48,512 nucleotides of DNA from Dolichospermum circinale AWQC310F (GCF_000426925.1 NZ_KE384663.1:192568-241079); one strand, 5' to 3'. Positions 32,921 to 42,745 are shown, numbered from the stretch's first letter. Numbers and translations: made by a program. Notes: generated by a model not told the origin, from the sequence alone.

Positions 32921-34228
32921 TTAGGATTCTTTTTCCTTAGCCCAAACTGTCAACGGTTTGCCCACACGACGATATAGTATTGCTTCTAACACTATACCGT
33001 TAGTATTCACAGTTAAAGCTCGATTTGGTTCTTGAGTTTCCTCATAAAAACCTGCAAAAACGCCACGACTTGGATCAGTCAGCCAGCGCATACCCTTATG
33101 AAGTCTTTCTGTATAGGGAGTTTGAAACAGCATATTCCAGCCTATTGCGGCTTTAACACTACTACCCCGATAAACAAAGGCATCTTTACCAGATGAGTCT
33201 ATACTTTTCCAAGGTTGACCATTGACAAAAATACAATTGTAGACAAACCAAGGCTCCCGATCTAAATTATCCTCAGACCAGGCTGTGAGTTGATTGGTAG
33301 CTTGATAGCGACGTTGTTGAACTTGGAGTAACTTGGCTGCATATTCCGCAGGTAAAGCCTGAAAACCACTTTCCAACCCGTCCAAAATATAGGGTTCACT
33401 AGTGACATAATTATGATAGGTGCTGCGTTTATCCGCTGGTACTTCCACACCCATAACATTGACAAACTGAGTTTCGGCTTTGGTATCAAGTGCTTTGGGG
33501 GCTACAATCCCCATTTTTTGTAATCTATAGGCTGCATATTGTTCATAACCTAGCCGTCCTTCTTGGTTCCAGGTTTCCTGGCCATTTTTAATCGCTGTCC
33601 CCATTAGCTGTCCATTCTCTACTAACCGCTTTAACTGCCAACGAGCCGTGACGGCTTTACTGGCCGCAGCGTGTTTGGGGTATCGAGTTTCGATGATATC
33701 TAGCCATTGCACCAGTCGTGCTAAATCAATGGCCGAAAACCCAATTTCTTCAGGTTCTGCCAATTTGCCGTAGTTAACCGGGATTAAAGTTTTCGCGTTA
33801 TAGGCTTTGTTTGGTAACTCATTCCGGTACAAAGGTATTTTGGTTAGGGTGGCCAATACTTCCTCTATCCATTGATCAAATTCTGCTGCCTTGAGTAAGC
33901 CTAATTCCCGTGCTGCCACCATACCAGCTAACTGACTACCCACGTCCCACATTGTTGTACTGGGAAAGTCCGCAGCGGAAGAAACTAAACCCGTGGATAA
34001 ACGATTTTTCTCAAAATAGCGCCAAGCTGTACGGGCTAATTGTATATCTTCTGCATTCAGCCGATTTTGACCAACGGAAGTCACTGGAATTGGGAGAATG
34101 TTAGTCTCACGCCATTCTATTCCTTTATGCAATCCAAAGCCAACTAAGGCGATCGCCGCAGCGACAATAGTTTGTTTTAATAAACTAGGTTGGATCGGAG
34201 TAGGATTGATAGTTGTATCTTGTGTCAT
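32921..34228 (-). CDS. Membrane-anchored DUF3131 protein (opgC-linked)
   Basis: The 435 residues have an N-terminal membrane helix (about 18-37) and a single DUF3131 domain (about 58-430). It keeps TMWDVGSQLAGM, GFSAIDLAR, EGRLGYEQY, TSEPYILDGLESGF, AWSEDNLDREPWFVY and NRALTVNTNGIVLEAILY. It starts two bases after the opgC-like stop on the same strand, so the two are almost certainly co-translated. This links DUF3131 function to acyl modification of a periplasmic glucan. It is about half identical to the 463-residue paralogue by eye, a local duplication. Confidence 0.83.
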   Translation of the reverse strand: MTQDTTINPTPIQPSLLKQTIVAAAIALVGFGLHKGIEWRETNILPIPVTSVGQNRLNAEDIQLARTAWRYFEKNRLSTGLVSSAADFPSTTMWDVGSQLAGMVAARELGLLKAAEFDQWIEEVLATLTKIPLYRNELPNKAYNAKTLIPVNYGKLAEPEEIGFSAIDLARLVQWLDIIETRYPKHAAASKAVTARWQLKRLVENGQLMGTAIKNGQETWNQEGRLGYEQYAAYRLQKMGIVAPKALDTKAETQFVNVMGVEVPADKRSTYHNYVTSEPYILDGLESGFQALPAEYAAKLLQVQQRRYQATNQLTAWSEDNLDREPWFVYNCIFVNGQPWKSIDSSGKDAFVYRGSSVKAAIGWNMLFQTPYTERLHKGMRWLTDPSRGVFAGFYEETQEPNRALTVNTNGIVLEAILYRRVGKPLTVWAKEKES

Positions 34229-34230
34229 GG

Positions 34231-35379
34231 TTAGCGGGGGATAATATTAAACAACACTTCTTTTTTCACCAGCCACCAGAAGCAGCCCACAGCTACAGCC
34301 TGAGCGATAGTAGTGACTATGGGATTACCATCAACTAAAGCCGGAATTAAAAACCAAATCACTGTGACTGGAACGTGAACAATATAGACGTACAAGGAGT
34401 TTTGACCCAAACTAATCAACAGTTTCCCCAGAATTTTATTTAACGGTTGCCAAAATGTATCCACAATTATGTACAGCAAAGGGAAGAAACCGATGTGATT
34501 AATTAAACGCAAAAAACCCACCCGACTCCGGTCTGTCCATGCTAACCAAGCAACTCTATCTGAGAATTTGGCTGGCCAAACACCAAGCTGAATATCATAA
34601 TGTGCGGTTGTAATTGAGCCAATGACGATTAATACCAAGCATAAGACTAGGGGAATTTTCGGTATTTTTCCCCATAATTTTTGTAGTTTTTGACGATAAT
34701 AACCTGCTAATACTCCATGCACGTATAAAATTTGCCAACCAGCTAAGGCAAAGTAAGGATGTTCTCTGTCTAAAGGATGGAAACTCAAGGCATAAGGATG
34801 TAATTGTTGGATACTCCAAAATGTCCAGGAAATAGCCAAAACAGGCAACCAAAAGCCCTTCCTTAACATCCAGAAAATGGCAGGGGAAAACAGCAACAGC
34901 AATACATACAGTTGCAAAATGTCAATGACAGGTGGTGCTAAATGGAATGTAGCTGCCGCTAGTAATATTTGCCACCAAGTCCCGGGCGCAAAATCAAAGG
35001 CTGGACGAGTCCAACCGGGGGCAATTATACTTAATAAACCCAGGACAGACATTAAAATAAGACTGGTGAGATAAAGTTTTCCAGAACGCTCTAACAGTTT
35101 TTTCATGGCTTCAGAAAAGCCAACTTTATTGATACGCCCCAATGTCACCATTCCTAATACTAGCCCAGAGAGAAATACGAATCCTTCGGCCGCACTGGCG
35201 TAAATATGTCCCCTGTTGATAGCACTGAAATAAGAAGAACTTTCTAAATGATTGAATACCATGGAAACAATGGCAATGCCCCGGAGAAAATCAATCCTTA
35301 TATCTCGGTTTCCGTAGAGCGTGGGATCATAGCGCCAGGATACAGGAGGATTGTTTGTTGTAATTGTATTGTTATGCAC
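34231..35379 (-). CDS. opgC: OpgC-like membrane acyltransferase
   Basis: A polytopic protein of 382 residues with about 10 hydrophobic helices. It belongs to the OpgC branch of the acyltransferase-3 superfamily, with RIDFLRGIAIVSMVFNHL at residues 28-45, EGFVFLSGLVLGMV and LGQNSLYVYIVHVPVT near the C-terminus. OpgC succinylates osmoregulated periplasmic glucans in enterobacteria; here the donor and acceptor are unknown. It is the first gene of a two-gene unit with the 435-residue DUF3131 protein. No opgG or opgH homologue is visible, so the GT2 enzyme at 24124-26187 may supply the glucan. Confidence 0.83.
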   Translation of the reverse strand: MHNNTITTNNPPVSWRYDPTLYGNRDIRIDFLRGIAIVSMVFNHLESSSYFSAINRGHIYASAAEGFVFLSGLVLGMVTLGRINKVGFSEAMKKLLERSGKLYLTSLILMSVLGLLSIIAPGWTRPAFDFAPGTWWQILLAAATFHLAPPVIDILQLYVLLLLFSPAIFWMLRKGFWLPVLAISWTFWSIQQLHPYALSFHPLDREHPYFALAGWQILYVHGVLAGYYRQKLQKLWGKIPKIPLVLCLVLIVIGSITTAHYDIQLGVWPAKFSDRVAWLAWTDRSRVGFLRLINHIGFFPLLYIIVDTFWQPLNKILGKLLISLGQNSLYVYIVHVPVTVIWFLIPALVDGNPIVTTIAQAVAVGCFWWLVKKEVLFNIIPR

Positions 35380-35879
35380 AGTATATGGTTACTTTCGGTT
35401 ATTTAACTACTTGGTTCTAGAACAGAAACTAGATATTTCTTTGTAGGGTTTAAACTCTTCTCTGTAATGGAGTACGTGAGGCATTGAGTTTATTCAGAGG
35501 GGTAATTTCGCCGCCCCACACTTTTCCTGGAGTCCTGACTTGGTTTACAAGGCTGAACATATACCGATAATCTTAGGCATACCTACTCAGTCTAAATCAT
35601 AATGTATTTTAGGATCAGAGTTGAAAATTTTTCTTAATATTCAGCACTTTTGCTATTTTGCTGATAATATACCCTCAAGCAAGAAATAAAGTGTAAAAAT
35701 CCTGAATTTTCTTGATCTGCTTGCAGCAGCGCTTCGCTATCAGTAGGTAAGTGGTGAATTAGTCAAATAACGCATCAATTAAATTTACGTAAATATTGTT
35801 ACACATTTTGGTGTTTTTACGTCTACATACTCAAAATAGCCAAAATCACAACACTTTTAACTAGGGGTAAATTTTAAAT
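35380..35879. other. Intergenic region, 500 bp
   Basis: Divergent promoters of opgC and the hybrid kinase are expected. I see AT-rich sequence and CAGCAGCGCTTCGCTATCAG near 35725, but no gene, RNA or clear operator. Confidence 0.4.
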
Positions 35880-38800
35880 ATGAAAGCATTATTACGCAAT
35901 GACGAAGCTGGAAGAATTGAAGCACTTTTACAGTACAGAATTCTTGATACTCAGTCCGAACGGGAGTTTGATGATATTACCCGTTTAGCTTCTTTTATTT
36001 GTGCAACTCCCATGGCCGTAATGACCTTAGTTGATACAGACCGCCAATGGTTTAAATCTAAAATTGGGCTAGAAGCATCAGAAACACCCCGTAGTATGAG
36101 TTTTTGCAATCATGCTATCCAGCAACCAGATCCCATGATCATTCCCGATGCTACTTTAGATCCAAGATTTGTGGATAACCCTTTGGTGACATCAGATCCC
36201 AATATCCGTTTTTATGCGGGCATACCCCTAATTAATGATGACGGTTATGGCTTAGGAGCGCTGTGTGTTATTGATGACATACCAAGACAACTCGCACCAC
36301 AACAGATAGAGGCATTAAATATTTTAGGTCGCCAAGTCATGCAACAATTAGAATGGCGGCGTAATTTAGATAGTTTGCTTCTCTCAACGGTATTAGATAC
36401 AGTTAATGCTTTAGTGATAGTTCTTAACCCAGAAGGGGAAATTATTGGATTTAATCGAGCTTGTGAAGAAACCACGGGTTATTCTGACAATGAAGTTAGA
36501 AATCAATGCTTTTGGAACGTATTTACAGAACCGAAACGCCGTCGAACAGTGCGATCTATTTTTGAAAAAATTAAATTAAGTAAGGGGTTAAGAGAATATG
36601 AAAATTATTGGCGAATAAAAGACGGAAGTCTGCGGCTAATTAATTGGTCAAACAGAACGGTTTCAAATGAAAATGGTGAAATTGAATTTATTGTTTGTAC
36701 CGGCATAGATATCACTGAACGCAAACAAGCTGAAGAGTCTCTAAAACGACAATTAGCAGCAGTGGAAGCAACGAGTGATGGCATTAGTATTGTTGATAAA
36801 CAGGGTAATTATCTTTATCTCAATAGCTCTTACGTGAATATATTTGGCTATAGTCATGCCACGGAATTGCTAGGAAAAAATTGGCAAGAAGTGTATGAAC
36901 AAGAGCAGGTTAAATTGTTTGAAAAAAACATATTTCCTGAACTAATGAAACAAGGTTACTGGCATGGAGAAACAATTGCTCAAAGAAAAGATAGCAGTAA
37001 CTTTCCCGCAGAAATGTCTTTGACAAAGTTGAAAGATGGCGGATTCATTTGTGTAGGCCGTGATATCAGTAAACGCAAAGAAGCCGAAGAAGAACTAAAA
37101 TACTTGAACTTGCGATCGCAATTATTAGCTGATATTACTTTAAAAATCCGCAGTTCTTTGCAGATAGATGATATTCTGCAAACTAGTGTTACAGAAGTAC
37201 AAAAACTGTTGAAAACTGACCGTGTAGTAATTCTAGAGTTGTTGGCCGATGGCTCTTTAACAGCGCGGAAAGAAGCATTAATTCCCGGTATTCCAGTTGT
37301 TATGGGGACAAATATTGTTGAGCCTTGTTTGACAAAAAATTACATCGAGAAATATACTCAAGGATGGATTGGTGTGATTAATGATATTGAAAAAGCTGAC
37401 ATTCGGCCTTGTCATATCGAACTATTACAAAAGTTTAATGTCAAAGCTAACCTAGTTATTCCTATTTTTCTTAAAGATGAATTTTGGGGTTTACTAATTG
37501 CTCATCATTGTACCCAACCCCGTCAATGGACTAACTGGGAAACAGAATTTCTCAAGTCTTTATCTGATCAAATAGGTATTGCTTTAGCTCAAGCTAAATT
37601 GCTGGAATCGGAAATTCTGCAAAGACGAGAACTGGAAATTGCTCGTCATCAAGCTGAGTTAGCATCTCTGTCCAAAAGTAGTTTTTTAGCGAATATGAGT
37701 CATGAAATTCGCACCCCCATGAATGGCATTTTGGGCATGACTGGTTTATTATTAGAAACTCCTCTCAACCCAGAACAAAAAGATTTTTTAGAAATAGTTC
37801 GCGTCAGTGGGGATGCTCTTTTATCTCTGATTAACGAAATTTTAGATTTATCCAAACTTGAAGCTGGAGAAATGATCATCGAAAGCATAGATTTCGATCT
37901 TTGTAATTGTCTGGAAGAAGTGCTAGATTTATTAGCTCCTCAAGCACATCAAAAGGGACTAGAAATTGCCACACTGGTACAACAGAATGTCTATAAATAT
38001 CTGAGGGGAGATGTTGGGCGCTTACGACAAATTATCATGAATCTGATTGGTAATGCTATTAAATTTACCAAACAAGGAGAGGTATTATTAGAAGTAGAAT
38101 TGAAGTCAGAAACTCAGGATCTAGTCATTCTCAACTTTACTATTATAGATACAGGAATTGGTATTAGTCTTCAAGATCAAAACAAACTTTTTCAAGCATT
38201 TAGCCAAGTTGATGCTTCTATTACCCGTCAATATGGTGGCACAGGTTTGGGATTAGCAATTTGTCAACAATTAGTAAGTTTAATGGGTGGAAAAATTGGC
38301 GTAAAAAGTCAGATGGGTAAAGGATCTCAATTTTGGTTTGAGCTACCTTTTCTGAAGCAAATCCAGCCTTCTTGTCAGATTTTGGAGCTTAATATATTGA
38401 CTAACAAGCGGTTGTTAGTAATAGATGACAATGGCACTAACCGGAGAATTATTTATCATCAAGCTACTCATTGGGGAATGTTGGTAGATGAAGCTGCTTG
38501 TGCAAATACTGGTCTTGCAGCTTTACAAAAGGCTGCTGCCGAAAATCACCCCTATGATATTGTTCTCATTGATATGCAAATGCCTGTGATAGATGGTCTA
38601 ACGCTGGGATCACAAATTAAAGCTAATGCTGCCATTAGCAATATTCCTTTAGTTCTATTGACTTCTAGTAATCAAAAGGATGAATCGAAAAAAGCAATCA
38701 ACATCGGATTTATTAGTTATTTAGTTAAACCAATAAAACCTTCTCGCTTGCTAGATACTATCATGGATATCTTAGGAAGCCAAGCAAAATTAGATAATTT

Positions 38801-39650
38801 CCAATCTTCTAAAATTGAGCAATCTTCTATAACTGTGTTGGATGAAAAGATACCTGATTCGACAAAATCAAAGTTAAAATTGCTCGTAGCAGAAGATAAT
38901 CCAGTTAATCAAAAAGTTATCCTCAAGCAACTCCACAGTTTAGGGTATAAAGCTGATATCGTCGCCAATGGCCAAGAAGTTTTGGAAATGTTGGATAACA
39001 TTGCCTATGATTTAATTTTGATGGACTGTCAAATGCCAATTCTCGATGGTTTAAAAACTACAAAAGTAATTCGTTCTCGGCCAATAAGTTCATTTGTTAA
39101 TCACCGACAACCTATAATTATTGCTATTACTGCTAATGCTATGAAGGAGGATCAACAGAGTTGTTTAGATGCTGGTATGGATGACTATTTTAGCAAACCA
39201 ATTACTAAGGATAAATTAGCAGCATTATTAGAGCTTTGGAGTTCGAAAATTATGGCGGGACGAGTAGTGACTATTCCTGACCCTGAGCCAGCAGTTTTAA
39301 TGACAAATAATCCGTTAACAGATTTACCAATTGATTGGGAACATCTACATCAAATCTCAGACAATGATCCAGAATTTGAGTTAGAAATATTAAAAGTTTT
39401 TGTGGAAGATAGCCTGTTTCATGTGGAGGGAATTAAAGCCGCAATTACCGTTAATGACTTTCATCAACTGGCCAGGGAAGCTCATCATCTTAAAGGTTCT
39501 AGTGGTAATGTTGGTGCTACAGCCATGCGGAAAATTGCAGAAGAACTAGAACAACTCAGTCGCAAACAGAGTTTTGTCGGTGCTTATCAATTGGTACTAG
39601 GATTAGTTGATTTTATCAACAAGATTCAAGGATTTTTAATTAAGTGCTGA
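35880..39650 (+). CDS. Hybrid histidine kinase, GAF-PAS-PAS-GAF-HK-REC-REC-HPt
   Basis: The 1256 residues contain, in order: GAF (about 15-165), PAS (about 170-290), PAS (about 290-405), GAF (about 420-580), HisKA with H608 in NMSHEIRTPMNG, HATPase (NLIGNAIKFTKQG, DTGIGIS, GGTGLGLAI), REC1 with D898 in LIDMQMP, REC2 with D1049 in LMDCQMP, and HPt with H1202 in AHHLKGSS. All phosphorelay residues are present, so a full His-Asp-Asp-His relay can occur in one protein. The first GAF lacks an obvious bilin-attachment Cys and resembles redox or small-ligand sensing GAFs. There are no membrane helices. It is next to the glycan locus, but a link is speculative. Confidence 0.92.
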   Translation: MKALLRNDEAGRIEALLQYRILDTQSEREFDDITRLASFICATPMAVMTLVDTDRQWFKSKIGLEASETPRSMSFCNHAIQQPDPMIIPDATLDPRFVDNPLVTSDPNIRFYAGIPLINDDGYGLGALCVIDDIPRQLAPQQIEALNILGRQVMQQLEWRRNLDSLLLSTVLDTVNALVIVLNPEGEIIGFNRACEETTGYSDNEVRNQCFWNVFTEPKRRRTVRSIFEKIKLSKGLREYENYWRIKDGSLRLINWSNRTVSNENGEIEFIVCTGIDITERKQAEESLKRQLAAVEATSDGISIVDKQGNYLYLNSSYVNIFGYSHATELLGKNWQEVYEQEQVKLFEKNIFPELMKQGYWHGETIAQRKDSSNFPAEMSLTKLKDGGFICVGRDISKRKEAEEELKYLNLRSQLLADITLKIRSSLQIDDILQTSVTEVQKLLKTDRVVILELLADGSLTARKEALIPGIPVVMGTNIVEPCLTKNYIEKYTQGWIGVINDIEKADIRPCHIELLQKFNVKANLVIPIFLKDEFWGLLIAHHCTQPRQWTNWETEFLKSLSDQIGIALAQAKLLESEILQRRELEIARHQAELASLSKSSFLANMSHEIRTPMNGILGMTGLLLETPLNPEQKDFLEIVRVSGDALLSLINEILDLSKLEAGEMIIESIDFDLCNCLEEVLDLLAPQAHQKGLEIATLVQQNVYKYLRGDVGRLRQIIMNLIGNAIKFTKQGEVLLEVELKSETQDLVILNFTIIDTGIGISLQDQNKLFQAFSQVDASITRQYGGTGLGLAICQQLVSLMGGKIGVKSQMGKGSQFWFELPFLKQIQPSCQILELNILTNKRLLVIDDNGTNRRIIYHQATHWGMLVDEAACANTGLAALQKAAAENHPYDIVLIDMQMPVIDGLTLGSQIKANAAISNIPLVLLTSSNQKDESKKAINIGFISYLVKPIKPSRLLDTIMDILGSQAKLDNFQSSKIEQSSITVLDEKIPDSTKSKLKLLVAEDNPVNQKVILKQLHSLGYKADIVANGQEVLEMLDNIAYDLILMDCQMPILDGLKTTKVIRSRPISSFVNHRQPIIIAITANAMKEDQQSCLDAGMDDYFSKPITKDKLAALLELWSSKIMAGRVVTIPDPEPAVLMTNNPLTDLPIDWEHLHQISDNDPEFELEILKVFVEDSLFHVEGIKAAITVNDFHQLAREAHHLKGSSGNVGATAMRKIAEELEQLSRKQSFVGAYQLVLGLVDFINKIQGFLIKC

Positions 39651-39702
39651 AAAAGTTTTTTCGTTCCCTGACAAGGTTATCCATGAAGTTAGGTTGACCG
39701 TG

Positions 39703-39730
39703 GTAGAGACGTTCCATGGAACGTCTTTAC
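39703..39730. terminator. 28-bp palindromic repeat after the kinase gene
   Basis: GTAGAGACGTTCCA followed by its inverted copy, with one mismatch, ending TTTAC. It is a common cyanobacterial dispersed palindrome (a sister copy is at 47879-47906) and sits between convergent genes, where it could act as a bidirectional terminator. Confidence 0.55.
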
Positions 39731-39756
39731 ATAGAGCCGACTCTTGTTAGCATTCG

Positions 39757-40806
39757 TTAGCTTTTTTGGTTCGGCCAACGACCGACCGCTTGACCAATTA
39801 CCGCCAATTCTGACATTAATTGATCAAAAGCGTCCGGTGTTAAGGATTGGGGTCCATCGGATAACGCTTTGGCTGGGTTGGGGTGAACTTCAATCATAAG
39901 CGCGTCCGTACCCGCAGCGATCGCCGCCATGGCCATAGCAGGGACAAACTCGGACCAACCCACACCATGACTAGGATCAATCATAATTGGTAAATGGGTG
40001 AGTTTCCGCAACACCGGCACAACCGACAAATCTAGAGTATTGCGGGTATATTGACGGTCAAAAGTTCTAATTCCCCGTTCACACAAAATCACATGAGGAT
40101 TACCCGCTGCTAAAATATACTCAGCCGCCATTAACCAATCCTCAATAGTTGCAGCCATACCGCGTTTTAACAGCACAGGTTTATGTTGCGCTCCTACTTT
40201 TTTAAGCATGGAGAAATTCTGCATATTTCTCGCCCCCACCTGAATCACATCTGCGACTTGGCCAATTTTCTCCAAATCTTCCGTATCCATAACCTCGGTA
40301 ATAATCCCCAACCCGCTGACTTTCCGGGCGGTAGCTAACAATTCCAAAGCACTTTCACCATGACCTTGAAAAGCATAGGGTGACGTACGGGGTTTATAGG
40401 CCCCACCTCGCAAAAACTTAGCCCCCGCAGCCTTTACCCGCAGCGCCGTTTCTACAATCATCTCCTCATTTTCCACCGAACACGGTCCAGCCACAACCAC
40501 CAAAGGATGATGTTCACCAAACACCACATCTCCTTGAGGAGTATTTACCACCACCTCAGAAGCTTCTCCATGACGGAATTGACGACTAGCCCGTTTATAG
40601 GGTACTTCCACTCGTAATACTTGTTCAATCCATGGACTTAATTCTTGAATACGGGGGGGGTCTAAATCAGCGGTTTCCCCAACTAAAGCAATGACCACCT
40701 TATGTTGACCAATAATTTTTTCTGGAGTTAGTCCCCAACTAGATAATTCTGTAGTAATGCGATTTATTTCTTCCTGGGGGGAACCAACCTTCATGACGAT
40801 AATCAT
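39757..40806 (-). CDS. aroF: DAHP synthase, class I-beta (AroA/F of Bacillus/Thermotoga type)
   Basis: A shikimate-pathway entry enzyme with a distinct origin from the one at 20360. The 349 residues begin with a ferredoxin-like regulatory domain (about 1-70). The barrel has VVVAGPCSVENEEMI, GAKFLRGGAYKPRTSPYAFQG, GLGIITEVMDTEDLE, VGARNMQNFSML, PVLLKRGMAATIEDWL, CERGIRTFD and IMIDPSHGVGWSE. The likely start is ATG 40806; ATG at residue 5 is an alternative. Regulation presumably differs between the two isoenzymes. Confidence 0.93.
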   Translation of the reverse strand: MIIVMKVGSPQEEINRITTELSSWGLTPEKIIGQHKVVIALVGETADLDPPRIQELSPWIEQVLRVEVPYKRASRQFRHGEASEVVVNTPQGDVVFGEHHPLVVVAGPCSVENEEMIVETALRVKAAGAKFLRGGAYKPRTSPYAFQGHGESALELLATARKVSGLGIITEVMDTEDLEKIGQVADVIQVGARNMQNFSMLKKVGAQHKPVLLKRGMAATIEDWLMAAEYILAAGNPHVILCERGIRTFDRQYTRNTLDLSVVPVLRKLTHLPIMIDPSHGVGWSEFVPAMAMAAIAAGTDALMIEVHPNPAKALSDGPQSLTPDAFDQLMSELAVIGQAVGRWPNQKS

Positions 40807-40991
40807 TTACGAGTTCCTTTTGTAGTAAATTTTTGATTAACTAACTTGAGATTAACAAGGAAAACCTATGAAAAAAAGCGTTACCCGCAAAATTTTATCT
40901 ATGATAGGTTTGGATAATTTGGGATAATACTCATCATAAATTACCTTACCAGTGGTTTTGTATGATGCTTCTTTGCGAATAGCATAGCGAG

Positions 40992-41573
40992 CTACATGAT
41001 AGCCACATTGATAACATCCTCATATATATCTGCCATTTCTAAAATTAATCCAACGGAGTCTAAATGTAATTTATCATCACGATTAATCAAAGTTTGTATA
41101 GTCCAATTTCTTTTTTCATCTTGACGATAAACCTCTACTTTAACTTGATCCTGAGAAATCAAAACATATTCTTTCAAACTTGCTAAACTGCGGTAATTAA
41201 GAAGTTTTTCCCGTCTATCTATAGTTTCTGTACTTGGTGATAGGACTTCAATAATTAAACAAGGATAATTCAAAAAATAACGGTCTTGATCTTCCGTGTC
41301 GCAACTGACGATGACATCAGGATAGTAAAATATAGTTTGATTCTCATGAGCTAAATTTATTCTTACTTTCATGTCAGACATGAAAACATTACAGGAACTA
41401 CCCCGTAACCGAGAACGCAAAGGCGAATAAACATTTCCAGAGATTATATTATGTTCTTTACTACCTCCAGCCATAGCAAAGACCTCACCGGCAAAATATT
41501 CATGACGAATATCGCTAATTTGTTCTAACTCCAGATATTCTTCAACAGAGAAAAAGTAAAGAGGGGACTGCAT
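40992..41573 (-). CDS. Uma2/DUF820 family putative endonuclease
   Basis: The 193 residues have a PD-(D/E)xK nuclease-like Uma2 domain. FSVEEYLELEQ and RHEYFAGEVFAMAGGSKEHN lie at the N-terminus, YYPDVIVSCD carries the catalytic Asp, and PCLIIEVLSPSTETIDRREKLLNYR the Glu and downstream helix. The family is massively expanded in cyanobacteria, and its function is not established. I choose ATG 41573; an upstream ATG at 41606 would add 11 non-conserved residues. It is solitary. Confidence 0.85.
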   Translation of the reverse strand: MQSPLYFFSVEEYLELEQISDIRHEYFAGEVFAMAGGSKEHNIISGNVYSPLRSRLRGSSCNVFMSDMKVRINLAHENQTIFYYPDVIVSCDTEDQDRYFLNYPCLIIEVLSPSTETIDRREKLLNYRSLASLKEYVLISQDQVKVEVYRQDEKRNWTIQTLINRDDKLHLDSVGLILEMADIYEDVINVAIM

Positions 41574-41678
41574 AATTATAATTTTTTCCGGCTTAATAAT
41601 TCTCAAATTATGATCAAATCCTTCACCAACATAACAATATAACTTATTTGAGGATTTCGGGTTCTCAAACTCTTCCTC

Positions 41679-41705
41679 TCTGCGCCTCTGCGCCTCTGCG
41701 TGAAA
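41679..41705. repeat. Heptamer STRR (CTCTGCGC type)
   Basis: CTCTGCGCCTCTGCGCCTCTGCG followed by TGAAAC matches copies at 9699-9722, 11466-11492 and 11593-11619. It is the same dispersed repeat family, here in the gap between pam68 and the Uma2 gene. Confidence 0.8.
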
Positions 41706-41872
41706 CCTTGATCAAAATTATGTTGTTATAAAATAGCCCTAAAATCCCTACCAATTTAACAATATAGCGCCAGGTATTTTTGGCTGCATATTGGGTATAA
41801 ACCAGAAAAAACTTATTTTCCAACTTACCCCAGATTACAGTTATGACCTGGACGCTGATTATTAGATGATGA

Positions 41873-42343
41873 TTAGACGTTCTTTTTCCGGGTATCACGC
41901 CAAACTTCGGTCATCCTTCCCCAGTTAGTGCTAAATTCATCCAAACCGATCATATTTCCCGGTCTTTCCACGTCCCAAGAAGCGGAAAGAACACCATAGG
42001 TAATTCCCAACACGCCTAAACCAAATAATCCCATATTCACCAATAAAACGGCGATAGGCGGAAGTTGGATATGAGCTAGAGTAACTAGCAGATAGCTAAC
42101 TACCAAACTAGCAATACCCAAAAATGTGGGAATACCGCAAAAAGCAGCCACTCGGCGAATCATGCGCTGGCTCACCACTTCAGGAATAGCCATTTCTTGT
42201 TTAGAATAACGACGTTGCTGTTGCGGTTTTTCCTGGGTTTCTTGGGTTTTAAGGACGGGCTGAGTTATGGACTTAGCGGATTTTTGACGCTTTTTGTTTG
42301 GTTCAAAAGGTAATTTACTACGTTCCGATTCTTCAGCAGCCAT
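41873..42343 (-). CDS. pam68: PAM68 family photosystem II assembly protein
   Basis: A thylakoid membrane assembly factor related to plant PAM68, involved in early photosystem II (CP47) assembly. The 156 residues have a Lys/Gln-rich N-terminal tail (1-50). PEVVSQRMIRRVAAFCGIPTFLGI introduces the first helix, and a second helix spans about 95-118. The C-terminal SASWDVERPGNMIGLDEFSTNWGRM segment is diagnostic. It follows rpsO on the same strand after 11 bases, a conserved cyanobacterial pair as far as I recall. Confidence 0.87.
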   Translation of the reverse strand: MAAEESERSKLPFEPNKKRQKSAKSITQPVLKTQETQEKPQQQRRYSKQEMAIPEVVSQRMIRRVAAFCGIPTFLGIASLVVSYLLVTLAHIQLPPIAVLLVNMGLFGLGVLGITYGVLSASWDVERPGNMIGLDEFSTNWGRMTEVWRDTRKKNV

Positions 42344-42354
42344 AAGAATAGTTC

Positions 42355-42624
42355 CTAACCGCGAATACCGAGACGAGTAATTAAAGCTTGATATTTTTCC
42401 CGGCTACCTGCTTGGATGTAAGCTAGAAGACGCTTTCTTTGACCAATCATCTTCAATAATCCTCTGCGGGAGGAATGGTCTTTCTTATTAACTTGCAAAT
42501 GTTTACTGAGTTGGTTAATCCGGTCAGTGAGCATTGCTACTTGAACATCAGCCGAACCAGTGTCGGTTTCATGAACTTGGTAGCCAGAAATGATTTCTTG
42601 TTTGCGCTGTTGCGTCAGAGCCAT
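42355..42624 (-). CDS. rpsO: 30S ribosomal protein S15
   Basis: Primary 16S rRNA-binding protein of the small subunit. The 89-residue sequence is canonical: [48 protein letters not shown], and a basic C-terminus. It is first of the rpsO-pam68 pair. S15 commonly autoregulates its mRNA leader; 120 bases lie upstream, but I see no diagnostic pseudoknot. Confidence 0.96.
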   Translation of the reverse strand: MALTQQRKQEIISGYQVHETDTGSADVQVAMLTDRINQLSKHLQVNKKDHSSRRGLLKMIGQRKRLLAYIQAGSREKYQALITRLGIRG

Positions 42625-42745
42625 GATAGATTAGGTCTTTATTGTTTGTAAATTTGTGTAGCAGTTTCCTATAATATCACACCTATCCATTCCTGTGGCA
42701 ACTTCCTGATCAGGAGTCAGGAATGCAGCAATCACCCATTACCGC

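Noticed and set aside
41665-41898. 77-codon minus-strand ORF overlapping the pam68 end
   Set aside because: Its C-terminal RRGAEAQRG is the translation of the dispersed CTCTGCG heptamer, and it overlaps pam68 in another frame.
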